From the NCBI GenBank assembly GCA_947172415.1, contig OX359195.1, positions 62,001 through 126,000 on the forward strand: a DNA stretch of 64,000 bases, in the 5' to 3' direction. Positions 33,444 to 47,100 of the stretch are shown one piece after another. The notes beneath the pieces are model-generated. The model searched no databases. It was not told the DNA's origin and saw only the letters and a program-made list of their open reading frames with translations. Each line of letters starts with the position of its first letter. Position 1 is the stretch's first letter. The translations under genes and the position numbers were made by a program. Source of the stretch: Chondrosia reniformis. Its lineage: Eukaryota > Porifera > Demospongiae > Chondrillida > Chondrillidae.

Positions 33444-36400
33444 TCACAAGTAATCTTCTCCTAAATGGTCAAAAAGAGAAGAATTACATAACAATATGTA
33501 TACAACACATTATTACACGTACATGCAGAGAATGAAAGATATTCACTTACCTATATTAACAATGAGTCGCAATTTCTGGTTGACTTTTCTTACATCATCA
33601 ACCACTTCTTGTTTAGGAAGATATTCTTTGTCTTTCTTATATTTCCAATTCATCATCAGTTTTAACTCTCTGAGATTCTGATTGGCTGCTGTTCCCTTTA
33701 GAATTCTCTCTGCAACGTTCCACCAGTTTATTGCACTCCCACTAAAACATCTATTACTCACTTCCAACCTCTCTAGTGTAGTGTTCTCCTTGACAGCTTG
33801 TTCAACTGATGTCAAGACATCTTCTTCAGTGACATCCTGGATATTCTGTACAAGTGTATCCGGAACAGTCAAATACATGTACTACAGTATAAGTGATTAC
33901 CTAATCTAAAACACTCAGAGGCCATAGACTGGAACAAGTAAGAGAAAGTTATATTAACTAGTCAAGTGTACCTCAGACTGTTTTGTTTCAGTACTGATGG
34001 TGAGTTCTTTCAATGAAGTATTGTCACGTAGACATACTATAACATTAGCAATGTCCCTCGGTGTGATATTGGAACACGATCGTAAAAAGGTTTCACCAAG
34101 TGTAATACTCTTCAACTGTTTCCTCTGTAGCAGTTTCACTAGTAATGCTCCATTTCCTGCCAGTTGAAGGAACCAATCAGATTACAGTTCATCAACACAC
34201 TGCAACTTTAAAATAAATGTGTAATAGTTTTAAAATGTTGAGAGGCTATGCATTGGCTACTAATCACTTGAAAGAGACACTTTACTGAACACAACCATTC
34301 TATTGAGATGACTGTATAGAGTATGTGATCCTCGAAAATTAAGTCCATAATGTTATAAAACCTACCTTTAAAGTCACATCCTATCAGTTTAACTTGTTCC
34401 AAAGAAGGATTCTGGATCATTCCCTTCAATATACTGGAGGTCAGTGTTTGATGTCCACAAGCATCCATGGTGACCTTCCTGAGTGTCTTGCACTGTCCAA
34501 CTCCACATTCAACAAGATCAGTGAGACCTTTCTCCCAACATAACAGAGATGTGTATGACATGGGAATACACTACACAAAAGTGTCAAATATATCAGCTAT
34601 GTAGGTCACAATTGAATGGAAGTAACAATGAAATGTCAAAAATAAACTGCTGAACTCTGGATTTACCCACACAATGAGCAAAAAGAGAAATCTTTAGAAA
34701 TAGAAATCATTTCAGATACACATACAAGGGCTATATAGTCAGAGTGGTGAATGGGGAGAGTGAAATGGAGAAGATAATATTCTATATATGGTCATCACAC
34801 TCACAGGTAATGGAGTATTGTGCTTCAGTCCAAACTCAAACTCTTCTATTTCACTGCTTCTAAGACAGTCAAACACTTCATAACATTGTGGCACTCCCAT
34901 CATCTCCTTGAGACAAAGTGTCTTTAAGCTCTTCTTCATACAACTCACAACACATGTTACTAACTCTACAGTATCAGCATAATCTTCATCTACAAGAAGT
35001 GACAAAATATATTAGCTACTACAAACACACCACCAGGTTATCAGGACTAGACCTCATAAGTTAACAAGTTATAACAACTCTACAACAATATTCACACAAA
35101 ATGTATAAAAACATTCACAAAAAATCAATAGACTTTAATATTTCGATAACACTACACTTACATGAGCATTCAGAAAAGTCAACATTTACTTTCTTCATGT
35201 TTAGTTTGTCTTTGATACCAAACAAGAACACTTTCTTCAAATTCACACTACACCTCCAATCCAATGTCACATCTTCCAGACTGGGGTGCCTCCTAATGCA
35301 CTAGAGTATAAAGATGTTGCTTGATCACTCAAGAATAACAATATAATACAAGTACTTATCTAAATGGAGAATTACTGTAATTACTGTAATTAATATGAAG
35401 ACATATCTCAACATTCACACTTAACACTGCACACAAGTGTCATACAGTGACCAATCACATGCAGTGACTACAGCTGATTATAGAGGTATCCCATTCACTG
35501 GTTTGTGTCACATACATGATACACTATACAGCTGGATAGAATGAACACATGTTCGTGGAATGGAACGAATACAAAGTGATCAAATTCAATATATTCATGC
35601 ACTATTAATATGACTGTCCATAAAGATTTACATTTCTCAACTAAAATGGAGATTTTACTGAACATTACACTTGTATCTATTCCACAACTCACATTGACAA
35701 TGTCATCAATAGCACCTCCTTCATATTCACATGCCCTCATCTCAATGGTAACCAACTTGGTTAGGTTGTCTAGTAAGACCTTTAAGTCTTCATGTGAAAA
35801 GTTGACTTTCCCCAGACTAAGTGATTTCAACTGACGACAAGTAACTACAGAGCTTATTAGTTCACTTGCCTTCACCTCAACTACATAAGGCAATATACAT
35901 ACATAAGAGAAAGGGTATATGTGGTATCATTTCAACTCTTGAATAATATTCACACAATACTAACAAGAAGATATGACATTCAACTGACATGACTCAGCCT
36001 TGAAATATATGCCGAAATGTATCTTGAGGTGTTCAAGTCTCTCTGAATGAACTGAGACAATGTCAGACATCATCGACATGTTATTATCATTCCACTGAGT
36101 AGGCTGTACACTCTCCACTATATTCTGTACACATGTAAATGTAACATAATTGAACAGTACTATATTGATATAACAATCACGTAACATTACATTACTACAT
36201 TTATTTAATTTGGTTAATTAAGAAATGTTTAAACACAAAGAAGCCATAAAACTACTTATTAGGCTGCAAACTTACCAAATCATGAAAGGTCAGCTTATTT
36301 AGTGAACTTTGCGACTTTAGAAAGTCTCGAAGTGAAACCAAAATTTTCCCGAACGCTGAGGGAAATACAAGTGATGAGTATCATTAGTCAAGTTGATTTA

Positions 36401-39400
36401 AAAAATAGTCACCCTGATGAGCAATCAATACACACTGTATCGGATCTATTAATTTGTAACTTCTTCCATATATGGCATGTCAACAGTCAACAAGTGTTTT
36501 ATTCACACATCTCTACTTACAAGATCAACTCACATTTAAAGGAGACTGTGACGTCTTCCAAAAAAGTCACTTTTTCAGATATTTGTGGAATGACGGTATT
36601 AATTGGATCCCAAACTGAAAGTCGTTTGATGTGTCTGCTGATGGTCATCAGGTAAGCTAAACTGTTGCGCTGATTGGGACTGAGATTAATGTCAGGATCA
36701 CTGCAACATTCCATGAACTTTTGACACAGCTCTTCAGTTCTGCTCTCTGCTACTGCTGTAGCAATCTCAGCGAAAGGGGTCCTTCTAGCAAACCTGTGAT
36801 CATTGGTATACGCAAGAGGCTCAAACAAGAGGTCTCTCACGGCATCATTCTCTAGTCCTCCAATGCCGCAGAAGAAAAGGAATGGCATCTCGTAGTTGGA
36901 GTTTGACAAGATAAACGCTCCTCTCTTGTTGTACCCAAGAACAAGCTTCTCTTTCCAGAACTTTCTCTGTTCCTCGGCAGGTAACTGCTTGATTGCACAA
37001 GCTGCAAGGAACTCTTGAACTGTTCTGTGAAGAAAGTGGTACGATCTAGTGACTCCACCAAAGGCACTTTGATAAGAGATGCAATTCATTAGACCAAAAT
37101 GCTCAACTTTTGACAGGTCCAGATGATCATCTTCTGACAGCTTCAGCTTCTGATCGAAAATGATGACATTATTCAGCACACCATATAAGGCAACTTTACT
37201 CAGATCGATCAAATGGGGACTGAATGAGTGATGTTTAGTGTTGACTACAAATACACATTGTCAAATATCAAGTAAAGTATCACATCAAAATGGAATGGAT
37301 GTGACAAATAACAAATTGGATTTAGAGGTTCCTTTATGTATGACTAACATGTACATAGCATTGCATTTTGAGGGTGCATAAAGAGGTTGTTGCCTTTATA
37401 AAGTAGATTACATTTCACAAATGCGAATAAACATATTTTTATATTCTTTCTTTGCAATTTTTGTAGAAGATGCACAAATTTCCTTATTATTTGGTCGTAC
37501 CACACTTCGGATATATAGACATACAGTAAGCTTAATTAATTATAGGATCTTGTTTTATCTCCATATATTAAGTATTTAAGACTAACTTGGATATTTGTAG
37601 GCAGGTCTGGACATGAATGGACAGAGTCGCGGAAAATCCTCAAGATTGCCAATTTCCATTTCCACTCCATTCTTCTCAAAGTATTGTTTCACTTTGAGGC
37701 ATATGATACTTTTAAATAGATCACTTATTGTATCAGGAGGGGCACCAAGGACATAATTGACATAACATGTCATCAGCAGGATCAGAGGGATGAAGCACAT
37801 GGCTTTGATTCGAGGCAGGGTAGAGTTCAGCCTTTCTATTAATGTAGCTGCAGAACCAGATGACTCTCCGTAGTACTTTCTTATGAACTGCTCAATATTT
37901 TCCTTTTCAAATCCACTCACCACGATACGTCTGTCTATCTTGCTGTGTAGAGGGGCTGATGCTCGTGGTCGGGATGTGATGATGAAGGATGACTGAGGGA
38001 GGGTCTTGCCATTTATAATGTCTGCAACCAGAGATTCCTTCTGTAGCTTTTCAGGAAACTCATCGTAGCCATCCATGATGAACAGCGTTTTATCTCCATC
38101 TGTTGAGGAGATGAACTGACTCAAGAGGGAAGGAATTTCTTTCTGCAGTGAAGTCCCAACATCACTGGTACAGCTACGAACTAGGTCCTCTACACTCAGT
38201 GTAGTATGGACAGGAAGACCTCGGAGTACTACTCTAATGACTAGCTTGTATTCCCTGGCAAATGTACCCTCAGCAAACTGGTAGCACAGCTGTTTGGTCA
38301 GAGTGGACTTGCCTATACCAGGCTCTCCTTCCAGCAGGACGCATTTCCTTGGAGGTTGTGCAGGCTTGTACTCCAAGATCTCCTGCAGGCCAATGGGTTT
38401 TCCTTTGATGTCATGTGACTGACCAGTAGCTGATGCTAGAACTACAGATGGAGCATACTGTAGCTTAGCTTGTGTCGTTTTCAATTCTGGTGACTCTACA
38501 AGTTGGAGCTTGACAAAGTCCATTTTAGCTTCCTTCAGTGTCCAGTGTTTTGATATGATCGGACATTGGTACACCAACTTAAGCTTGGTCAGAACATTCT
38601 GTACACATATTAGGAAGAAGAATTTTACATACATAGGAAGCATTGAACATGCAACTTAAAAATTTAACCAGGAAAATATTTTGTGTCGAATTCTTCACAA
38701 AAATAAGGTTATAAAGAAACAAACAATTTCCTCTAATGACTTGCTGTATGAAGTATACATTATAAGTGTTTCTTATGTGAATACACTCACCTCACTTAGA
38801 CCAGGAGTAACAGGAGGAGGAGAGGTAGGGATAACAAGATGTCTTCCTTGATCTGAAGAGGGACAATGACATAAAAAGGTAACATTTATGACCATGACGG
38901 GAATCATTAATAGTCTTGTCTCTATGCATATAATGCAGCTCCACAACTTTCTTAGTCTAATGATGATGAAATTTAAGTTCAGATCTTGCTTAGTTAGCCA
39001 ATCCAGCAATGGTGAGGTTGCCTAGCAATGGTGAGGTTGCCTAGCAATGGTGAGGTTACCTAGCAATGGTGAGGTTGCCTAGCAATGGTGAGGTTACCTA
39101 GCAATTGTGAGGTTACCTAGCAATGGTGAGGTTGCCTAGCAATGATGAGGTTACCTAGCAATGGTGAGGTTGCCTAGCAATGGTGAGGTTACCTAGCAAT
39201 GGTGAGGTTACCTAGCAATGGTGAGGTTACCTAGCAATGGTGAGGTTACCTAGCAATGTCTGAAATTAACAGAAACCCAGTGCTACTGACAATTGATGGT
39301 ATTCCACAAATAGGCCTTCTAGCACACTGGCTTTGTGACATCGTTTATAAAGACCATCATATTATTTCACTCATTAATGTCCATGGTTCAATGTATAAAT

Positions 39401-40620
39401 TTAATTGGATAGACGGTTTAAAGAATTCCTCTAGTCATATATGCTTACTCTATATAGCATGCCATACCATGGGCAACATGCATTTATAACGTATAAACAC
39501 TTAGTTGGATGCCCATTATATAGACGATCTGGGGCACCTTTTAGGAGGCATACCAAATAAGGTAAAGAATTGAAATCTAAACAATAGTTTCACACTTAAT
39601 CAACAGGGTTTCATTGGTTGAAATCTCTGCTCCAAAATTGCTCACAGCTCCTGTTCGGTGCATTTATATACTAAGGAATACTGATCATCACATTCATACC
39701 TGATGAGGTATCTTTGAGAGATAAGAAATCTTCAATAACCTTTCCAAACCTCTTATTCATGTTTGTAGTATTAGGAGCTTCCTTTAGTACATTAGCAGCT
39801 GCTTCAAGTGTCTCTGGAGCTGGGTCATTGTGAAGGAACTGGTAGAACAGGTCATTTGCAGCAGCTGCATTTGAAGCTTTGTCCAACTGTTGTCTCTGTC
39901 CTTGAGATATGACATGCTCACGTTCAAGATCAAAACGTATTGCTTGAGCATTACAGTATTTTATATGACTATCCCTGTGTTGGTCCAGGAACTCAATGAC
40001 CTCATCTGGTGTCCTTTCTACAACATTTAAAGCCTTACTTCATCACAGATCAGTAATATCTACTTATTGTAGCATATAAAAGGATAACTGTAAGCTGCTG
40101 TATACACAAGTTACAAAATGGCATTTACAGTAACTTTTTAATGTTGATCCTGCGACTTTTAAAATCTTTGCAATATAGATTAGTGATTGCATGGACATTC
40201 ACTGGCATTGATATATTATAAAAATAAAAAGGTTTAATGTGACATTAATAGAACCAACGGCTATAATGATTATAGATGTGACACTCACCATTACTGCATT
40301 CATTATACTTTGATTTCTTAGAAGGTGGAACAGAGTTATCTAAAATAAAATTTTGTAGTCATGTGAATCAATAATACAAATATAGCCCATGGCCAGATTT
40401 TTGGTACATTTAATTTTGCGATAATTATAAGGTACAGTTTTAATACACACCACAGTTTCTAAAGGGCAGCTCGTTTTTCCGCCAGTAAAGACTTTACTCC
40501 CTACGAAGCCATGTGGTAACCACACTGATTTGATGTAACATTTAGCTCTATATTTGAATTACGCGTTTTTTCACTTTCATGTATAAAACATTATTTCATA
40601 CAGAAAAACTCACTTATCAT
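33444..40620 (-). CDS. NLR1: CARD-NACHT-LRR innate immune receptor
   Basis: Exons 40620-40614, 40339-40289, 40017-39700, 38852-38791, 38598-37587, 37244-36534, 36355-36276, ~36125-35998, then LRR exons to the stop at 33444. The third exon encodes a CARD-like death fold (starts ERTPDEVIEFLDQHRDSH). The NACHT NTPase has Walker A GEPGIGKST and Walker B LFIMDGYDEF. A helical region with SYHFLHRTVQEFLAACAIKQ follows, then LRRs. NACHT proteins of this form are intracellular sensors that oligomerise on ATP binding. It differs from NLR2 by an extra intron (37,586-37,245) with ~19 extra residues. Its donor after the second LRR exon reads CTGAGT where NLR2 has GTGAGT, so the remaining LRR exons may not be joined in frame (a stop follows at ISSC). 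It is either a truncated NLR or alternatively spliced. Confidence 0.8.
39010..39258. repeat. Minisatellite in NLR1 intron, 19-bp unit
   Basis: About 13 copies of GGTTACCTAGCAATGGTGA with TTGCC/TTACC variants. NLR2 has only about four copies at the equivalent place (57,536-57,612, opposite strand). The core GTTACCTAGCAA resembles the X-box-like palindrome seen throughout the window. Confidence 0.95.
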
Positions 40621-41174
40621 CGTTTTACTTTAAAATTGTAACGAACTCAATTAACATGTATATGAGAGCTTAAGATCTAAAAAGGAAGGAAGAGATGAGT
40701 TTGATCAGTTTGTAAGCAAACATAAAGCCATATAGTATTAAGAGGTTGTCTACCTATCTGATCGATCATGATCAGTAGTCGAACAGCAATCCTCAGTCAC
40801 TCGATGGAAAAGGTGTACTTGATTCAACTAACCTCCGAATCAAATGATGAAAGACAGGAATAGTAAAGCAAGTCGAGCGATCCAACTATCAAATGAGCTC
40901 AAACGAGTAAATCTTATCATGCAACTCTACGCCCTCCTTCTGCTGGTCAACGCGCTCTTCTACGTACGATCACGAGATGGTGGTACGAAACTTGATGATG
41001 TAGTACACCACACGAGAAAATCCCCAATATGACCTCGTGCTATTTCATTGTGTGCTAGTTTCTCTGTTAAAAACATTTGTTAACAACATTAACACATACA
41101 TGTGCATGTACATTTGTACATACAAACAGTTACTACTAAATACAAATAACAAACAGTTGTGGTCTGGAGTTGTT

Positions 41175-44100
41175 CTACAGTCCTGACTTGCATTCGTATT
41201 GATGAATCTTCCAATCAGCTTGCTGGCAGGTGGTGGAGCAGTAACCATGGCGACCACACCCACTGCACTCGTACACAGCCAACATTCCACAAGTACACAA
41301 GTCCTGAGTAAACAGAAGGAACAGTGACACCACTTTTAAGAGCCCCCGGGCCTCTGTGAGCAATGAATATTGGGTTAATATCCTATCCTGACCATCATGT
41401 TTCACAATAGTATATAACAATTTAAAATCATGGGCTTCTTCTAAAAGGCACCTGTTAACCTGTTAACCTCTAAAGGCCTCTAAAACTCCCTAAGTCTCTG
41501 GACATGTAAGTTGTGATGTGAAAGTGAACTGACAGTGTCCAGTGATCTCAGTGCAAGAGATCTCTTCTGTTCCTCTTTAAGTCTTCTTTTCATCTCCTTC
41601 CTCTTGCGTCTGATATCTCTGCAGAAAGACTTGTGGTTGGGCCAGTCCTCCTCCTGACATGTCTCTGAACAGTACCCCACCTCCTCACACTTGGCACACT
41701 CCCATTCTGAGACACGCCCACAAACACACAAGTCCTTCATCACAAGACCTTTGCACATAAACAACAAATATATCATACAGTATATCCTTTAGAGATCCAA
41801 ATATTATACAGTGATCAGATAATTATAGCTGGAGACTATCACAGAGCAGTAATATAACTCTACTTCCTTACCACACCCCTCCCTCTAATACCACACCCTC
41901 CCTCTAATACCACACCCCTCCCTCTAATACCACACCCTCCCTCTAATACCACACCCCTCCCTCTAATACCACACCCCTCCCTCTAATACCACACCCCTCC
42001 ATCCAATACCACACCCCTCTCTCCAATACCACACCCCTCTCTCCAATACCACACCCCTCCCTCTAATACCACACCCCTCCCTCTAATACCTCACCCCTCC
42101 CTCTGATACCACACCCCTCCCTCTAATACCACACCCCTCCCTCTAATACCACACCCCTCCCTCTAATACCACACCCCTCCCTCTAATACCTCACCCCTCC
42201 CTCTGATACCACACCCCTCCCTCTAATACCACACCCCTCCCTCTAATACCTCACCCCTCCCTCTAATACCACACCCCTCCCTCTAATACCTCACCCCTCC
42301 CTCTAATACCACACCCCTCCCTCTAATACCACACCCCTCCCTCTACCATCTACCTACAAACCTGTTCTTTCTACTGTCTTTATGTAAAATGTTCTCTTCT
42401 CGTGTTGTGTCAGTTCAAAGTCTTTCAGACAAAACCGATCTTCATCATCTACTGCATAAGTATCTTCAGAGTCCATGGCCACCAGGAAGAGGAAAATCCT
42501 GTCATTAGGATCAGCTTGATTGCTATCTATGAACAGAGCTCTCAAGTCTTTGAGCGTTGCAGTTTCCTCAAGGTACACTCCGCATGAATAGACCTTCTTC
42601 TCAATACCTACCAGAGAGGTGGGTGTGGCAGCCTTTGTAGGGGGTGTGTCTACTTCCTTAGTGGATGTACCTTCTTCAGTCCTTGAGCTCCTACTATGAG
42701 TGGGTGTGGCTTCTGCAGTGGGTGTGTCCTTACTAGTGGGTGTGGCCTCTGCAGTGGGTGTGTCCTTACTAGTGGGTGTGGCTTTACTAGTGGGTGTGGC
42801 CTTACCAGTGGGTGTGGCCTCTGCAGTGGGTGTGGCCTTACTAGTGGGTGTGGTTTCTGCCATGCTCTTATAAATGTGCACTACTTGCCATCTTAGTTTG
42901 TGGTTGATCTCGTGAGGTTCGTTAAAGGTCTCCTCCTCCTCGCCACCTTCCTTACTAACAAACATGTCTTGAAGACGAGACCCTATTTACAATACAGGAT
43001 ACCTGTATACTGATTTATATTGTAACTATTGCTAGTGTTACTATAATAATGTTGGCACTCTGACTGTGTATAAAGTATCTCACAAATGTTTAGCTAATTC
43101 TAGTATGGCCCAACATTTGTATACATAATAATCAGTATGTAACATGTATAAATACCTTTTGGAATTATTACTTTTAAAGATTCTGTCCTAGTAATGTTTA
43201 GTCCATCTTCCTCTTCCAGCCCCTCCTCCTGCCCCACCCTCTTTAGCTCAAAGGAGGCAGTCTCGTCCTCTGGGTGTATCCTTGCAATGTCTGCCTTTCC
43301 TCTCTTCTTGCGCCATCTTATCACCATGGCAACAATAACGACTACTAATATGACTAATATCAATAGAACAGCCAAAACAGCTCCGACTGCTGCCCCAGGG
43401 AAGGGGGGAGAGGTAGGAGGGACAACTAAATGATGCAATAGATGTGATGTTATTATAGACACTTAACTGATGTGGATATGTATTGTATTGTATTGTATTG
43501 TATTGTATTGTATTGTATTGCATTGCATTGCATTGCATTGTATTGTATTGTATTGCATTGCATTGCATTGTATTGTATTGTATTGTATCGTATTGTATTG
43601 TATTGTATTGTATTGCATTGCATTGTATTGCATTGTATTGCATTGCATTACATTGCATTGCATTGTATTGTAGTGTATTAATTATATGAAATGAGGAGGA
43701 GTATTTGCTGTGATCATGATGAGCTAGAAAGTTATTGAGTGTCAACAACTTTCTAGCTCAAAATATATTACTATGCACATACAGTAAATCTCTTTAACAA
43801 GTATGTACAATAATCAGTGTGCCCTAACCACGCCCTAGCCACGCCCACCTTTCATCTGACACACCCCTCCTTTCCACCCACTCTTGCATGTACAGGAGCC
43901 ATTGATGTGATGGCATGACTCAGTCCCTTCAGAGTTACACGGACACTGCTCAGAACATCCCTCTCCATACACCAAACCTTCACACACTATACAACAGAAC
44001 ATTATAACTTTGAAAAGAAAGACATTTCACACAATCAAATTGTCTTTGAGTATCAGTAAAGTTAAGTTACACCTTCAACTTCAATACACCTACAAATACA

Positions 44101-47100
44101 CCTTCTGCAATACCTCAAATATAAATAAATATAAACTATAAAATACATTTTAATAAATACCAGAAAAATGGTGATTCACATTTAATTTATTATTTGGGAT
44201 TGTAGACCTACCTTGGCTACATGTGTTGCCACGGTAACCAGGATCACAGTCACACTCTCCAGTAGCCTTTACACAGAGGCTATCCTCTCTACAACTGCAT
44301 TGTCCCTGGCAACCATTACCATAGTAACCATCTTGGCACTCTAAAAAGACAGATCAGCTGCCATTAACCAAATATGGTTAAAGCACATGTACATACCTGT
44401 GTTGCATGTGGGCCCCTCCCACCCAGGTTGACAGGTACACGCCCCTTTCACATGATCACAACTGACTACATTGATGCATTCACATACTTTACTGCACAGG
44501 TAACCATAGTAACCGTCAGGACAAGCTACAGGCAAGGTAGAAATAAAAGAAGTATTTCTCAGAAGTTAACGTACATTATCTAATCTCATTAAAAAAGATA
44601 CATTTTTCAATCTATAAACTGTCAAGTGCATGTGACTGACATGTGACTGACATGTGACTGTCATGTGACTGTCGTGCTATTACAATATTCAAACTACAAC
44701 ACTGAGTTAAAGATGTATTGGACTAGATCAACATATTAACCTACTTTGTTCACATGATTCTCCAATGTACCCGTCAGAACAGTTGCATATCCCAGTGGGT
44801 GGAGCACATAAGCCACGCCCACTACACTGACACACCTGCCTACACTCCTCCCCCCAGGAGCCATCTGGACACACTACGCAACATGAGCAGACAGAAGGAT
44901 CTGTCACTGAAATTAAATAATAAATTATCATCACATTATTATCTTATAAACTTTTCAACTTACAAGTAGAGCAGCTGTTTCCATAGTAACCACTCAGACA
45001 TGCATCCAGGACTGTAAATTCTGTGAGGTGATCACAGGTACAGGTCACACTTTCATTCTAAATTTGAAAATTGGGAATGAAAATGGAACATCAACGAATG
45101 GTAGATCAACTCACTCCAGCAACTGTAGTGCAACCATCAGTTGACCATTTCAGGTCAGATTTGTCCCAATAGACACAAGTGAGGGTGCCTGGGAGAGATC
45201 CCTTCAATGTGAGAGGAAATTCTAAGGCCACACCTCCCTGAATATCACCAAGCTGGAGTATAGTACCATCAAGTCGATCAAGTAGTAGAAGGGAGGTGGG
45301 CGTGGTCTTTATAATGGAGGCGGGGTCATGGCCATCCCAGTGGAGGTCCTTCTTGTACTGCACAGACAATAGACATTGTCCAAGTAGACATTGCGACACT
45401 GATGTAGGGCATCCATCAGTGGGGGAGGAGTTTGGTTGCCATGGAGACCAGTGTACAAATACGGGGGGAGGAGTTGGACCATCAGATGTCAAATAAATTC
45501 TTGGAAAATGCGTCCATGTGGACTTGACAATGAGATTGCCCCCTGTCGATGTAATTACGGGGTTCTCCTCTCCTATTCCTTGTTGAATACAGAGTGTATG
45601 ACCCAGTGACGGTAGTATCAGGTCAAAGTACATGTCACTAAGTGCTGTTGCTAGGATACGACTATTGATAGTAGATTCAGCTCCCTTGAAGAGAACATTA
45701 TTGATAATTTCAACCACAAGTGTTGCCTCTTGAACAGACATTCCAGGTTTTGAATATACAGAATGTTTGTAAAATCGTGTATAGATATTGATAATGTCAT
45801 GTGACACTATAAACAGCTTTTCCTTTGTAGTAACATCCAATACATCCCATGAACTGGCTTCTTTTAGTTGCCATAGTAACCAGTCCAAATATGGCTTTGT
45901 CTTTGGGAGGGTGTCCTCAAACATTGAAAGCAACAAATTTACAACTTTTAATTGAAACTGAGATGGGTCCACTTCCAAGGGTAACCACTCACTAATGAAA
46001 GGAATTACCCCAGCAAGATTAACCAAAACATTTCCATAGTCACTTTCAGGGTTGCTATGGTAACCATCAATCAGGTCACTAATGCTACACTCTCTTCCAC
46101 CAATTATCTCAAGTGGAGAGGCTATCACTTGAGTGTATGCTCCTAATGTATTGTATACCCTTAGCACTCCATATATAGCTATCCTAGTGTGGTTGCTAGG
46201 ATACAGAGTCACATGATGCCACTGAGAGTAGGCAGGTGTATTTGACCATACAATGTTACTATCAGCAGTGTCTTTATTGACCACGCCCCCAGCCACATAG
46301 CCAAATTGATGTTGCAAGGGAAGGAGATGTGGTCTCTCTGTCCAGTGTTGAGCTCTTAGAGAAAGGCGTGTCCCACAAGAGAGGGGCTTTAAGTGGGCAT
46401 GAAGTGAGCCACTAGAGGGGCGTGGTGCCACTCTAACAGAAGTGCTACCCTTCACAGCCCCGCCCACCTGGCTGGTGTAGGTGAGCCCAAAGTGGTACTC
46501 CTCCTCAGGCTGCAGTACATTTCTCTGAAGCACAAGAGAGAGGACCTGCCAAACTGACTGGTCGGTCACAAGGTATCGCTGATCTTCAGTGGACACTGCC
46601 TCCGAGTACTCTTCATTGCTGAGCACTGCATAGTGGAGAGGTGAGCGAGCAACCAAAGGGGTGAGGGGGAGGTGGGCGGAACCGGGCACAAACAGCCCCT
46701 CCCACTTGACCACACCCACTTTAGGTGTCAGGACTACAGCTGATATAACAACCTCATCAGTTGACAAAACAAAGGATTCTCCTCTTCCAACTGAGAGTAT
46801 TCTAACTCCACCCACTTGGGCTGCTGTTGCCATGACAATCTCAACTACAGTTTCTATAGAAATTGTTCTATTAGTAAATCTGTTATATATCTGAACAGAA
46901 AACATATACTGCCCCACCCCCAGGGTGCCAGGGGGGAGTGTCACTACAGGAGCTGAGGGAAGGGACACGCCCACACAAGGTTGGCAACATGTCTGATTAA
47001 TACAGGTCCAAGTGATTTGAATTTGATTTTCATAAAATTGAATATTTACTGATTCACTGATATCCAGTACAATCTCTTGATCTGATGGGAGGAGCTGATA

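Noticed and set aside
35997-35999. Functional GC-AG intron in NLR1
   Set aside because: The AAG/GC donor would be in phase 0 while the next exon needs phase 1 and would hit TGA at once; treated as a donor lesion instead.
40844-41032. 62-residue plus-strand frame with a hydrophobic N-terminal stretch (MQLYALLLLVNALFY)
   Set aside because: Could be a small secreted protein, but there is no homology, repeat support or splice evidence; left out as unsupported.
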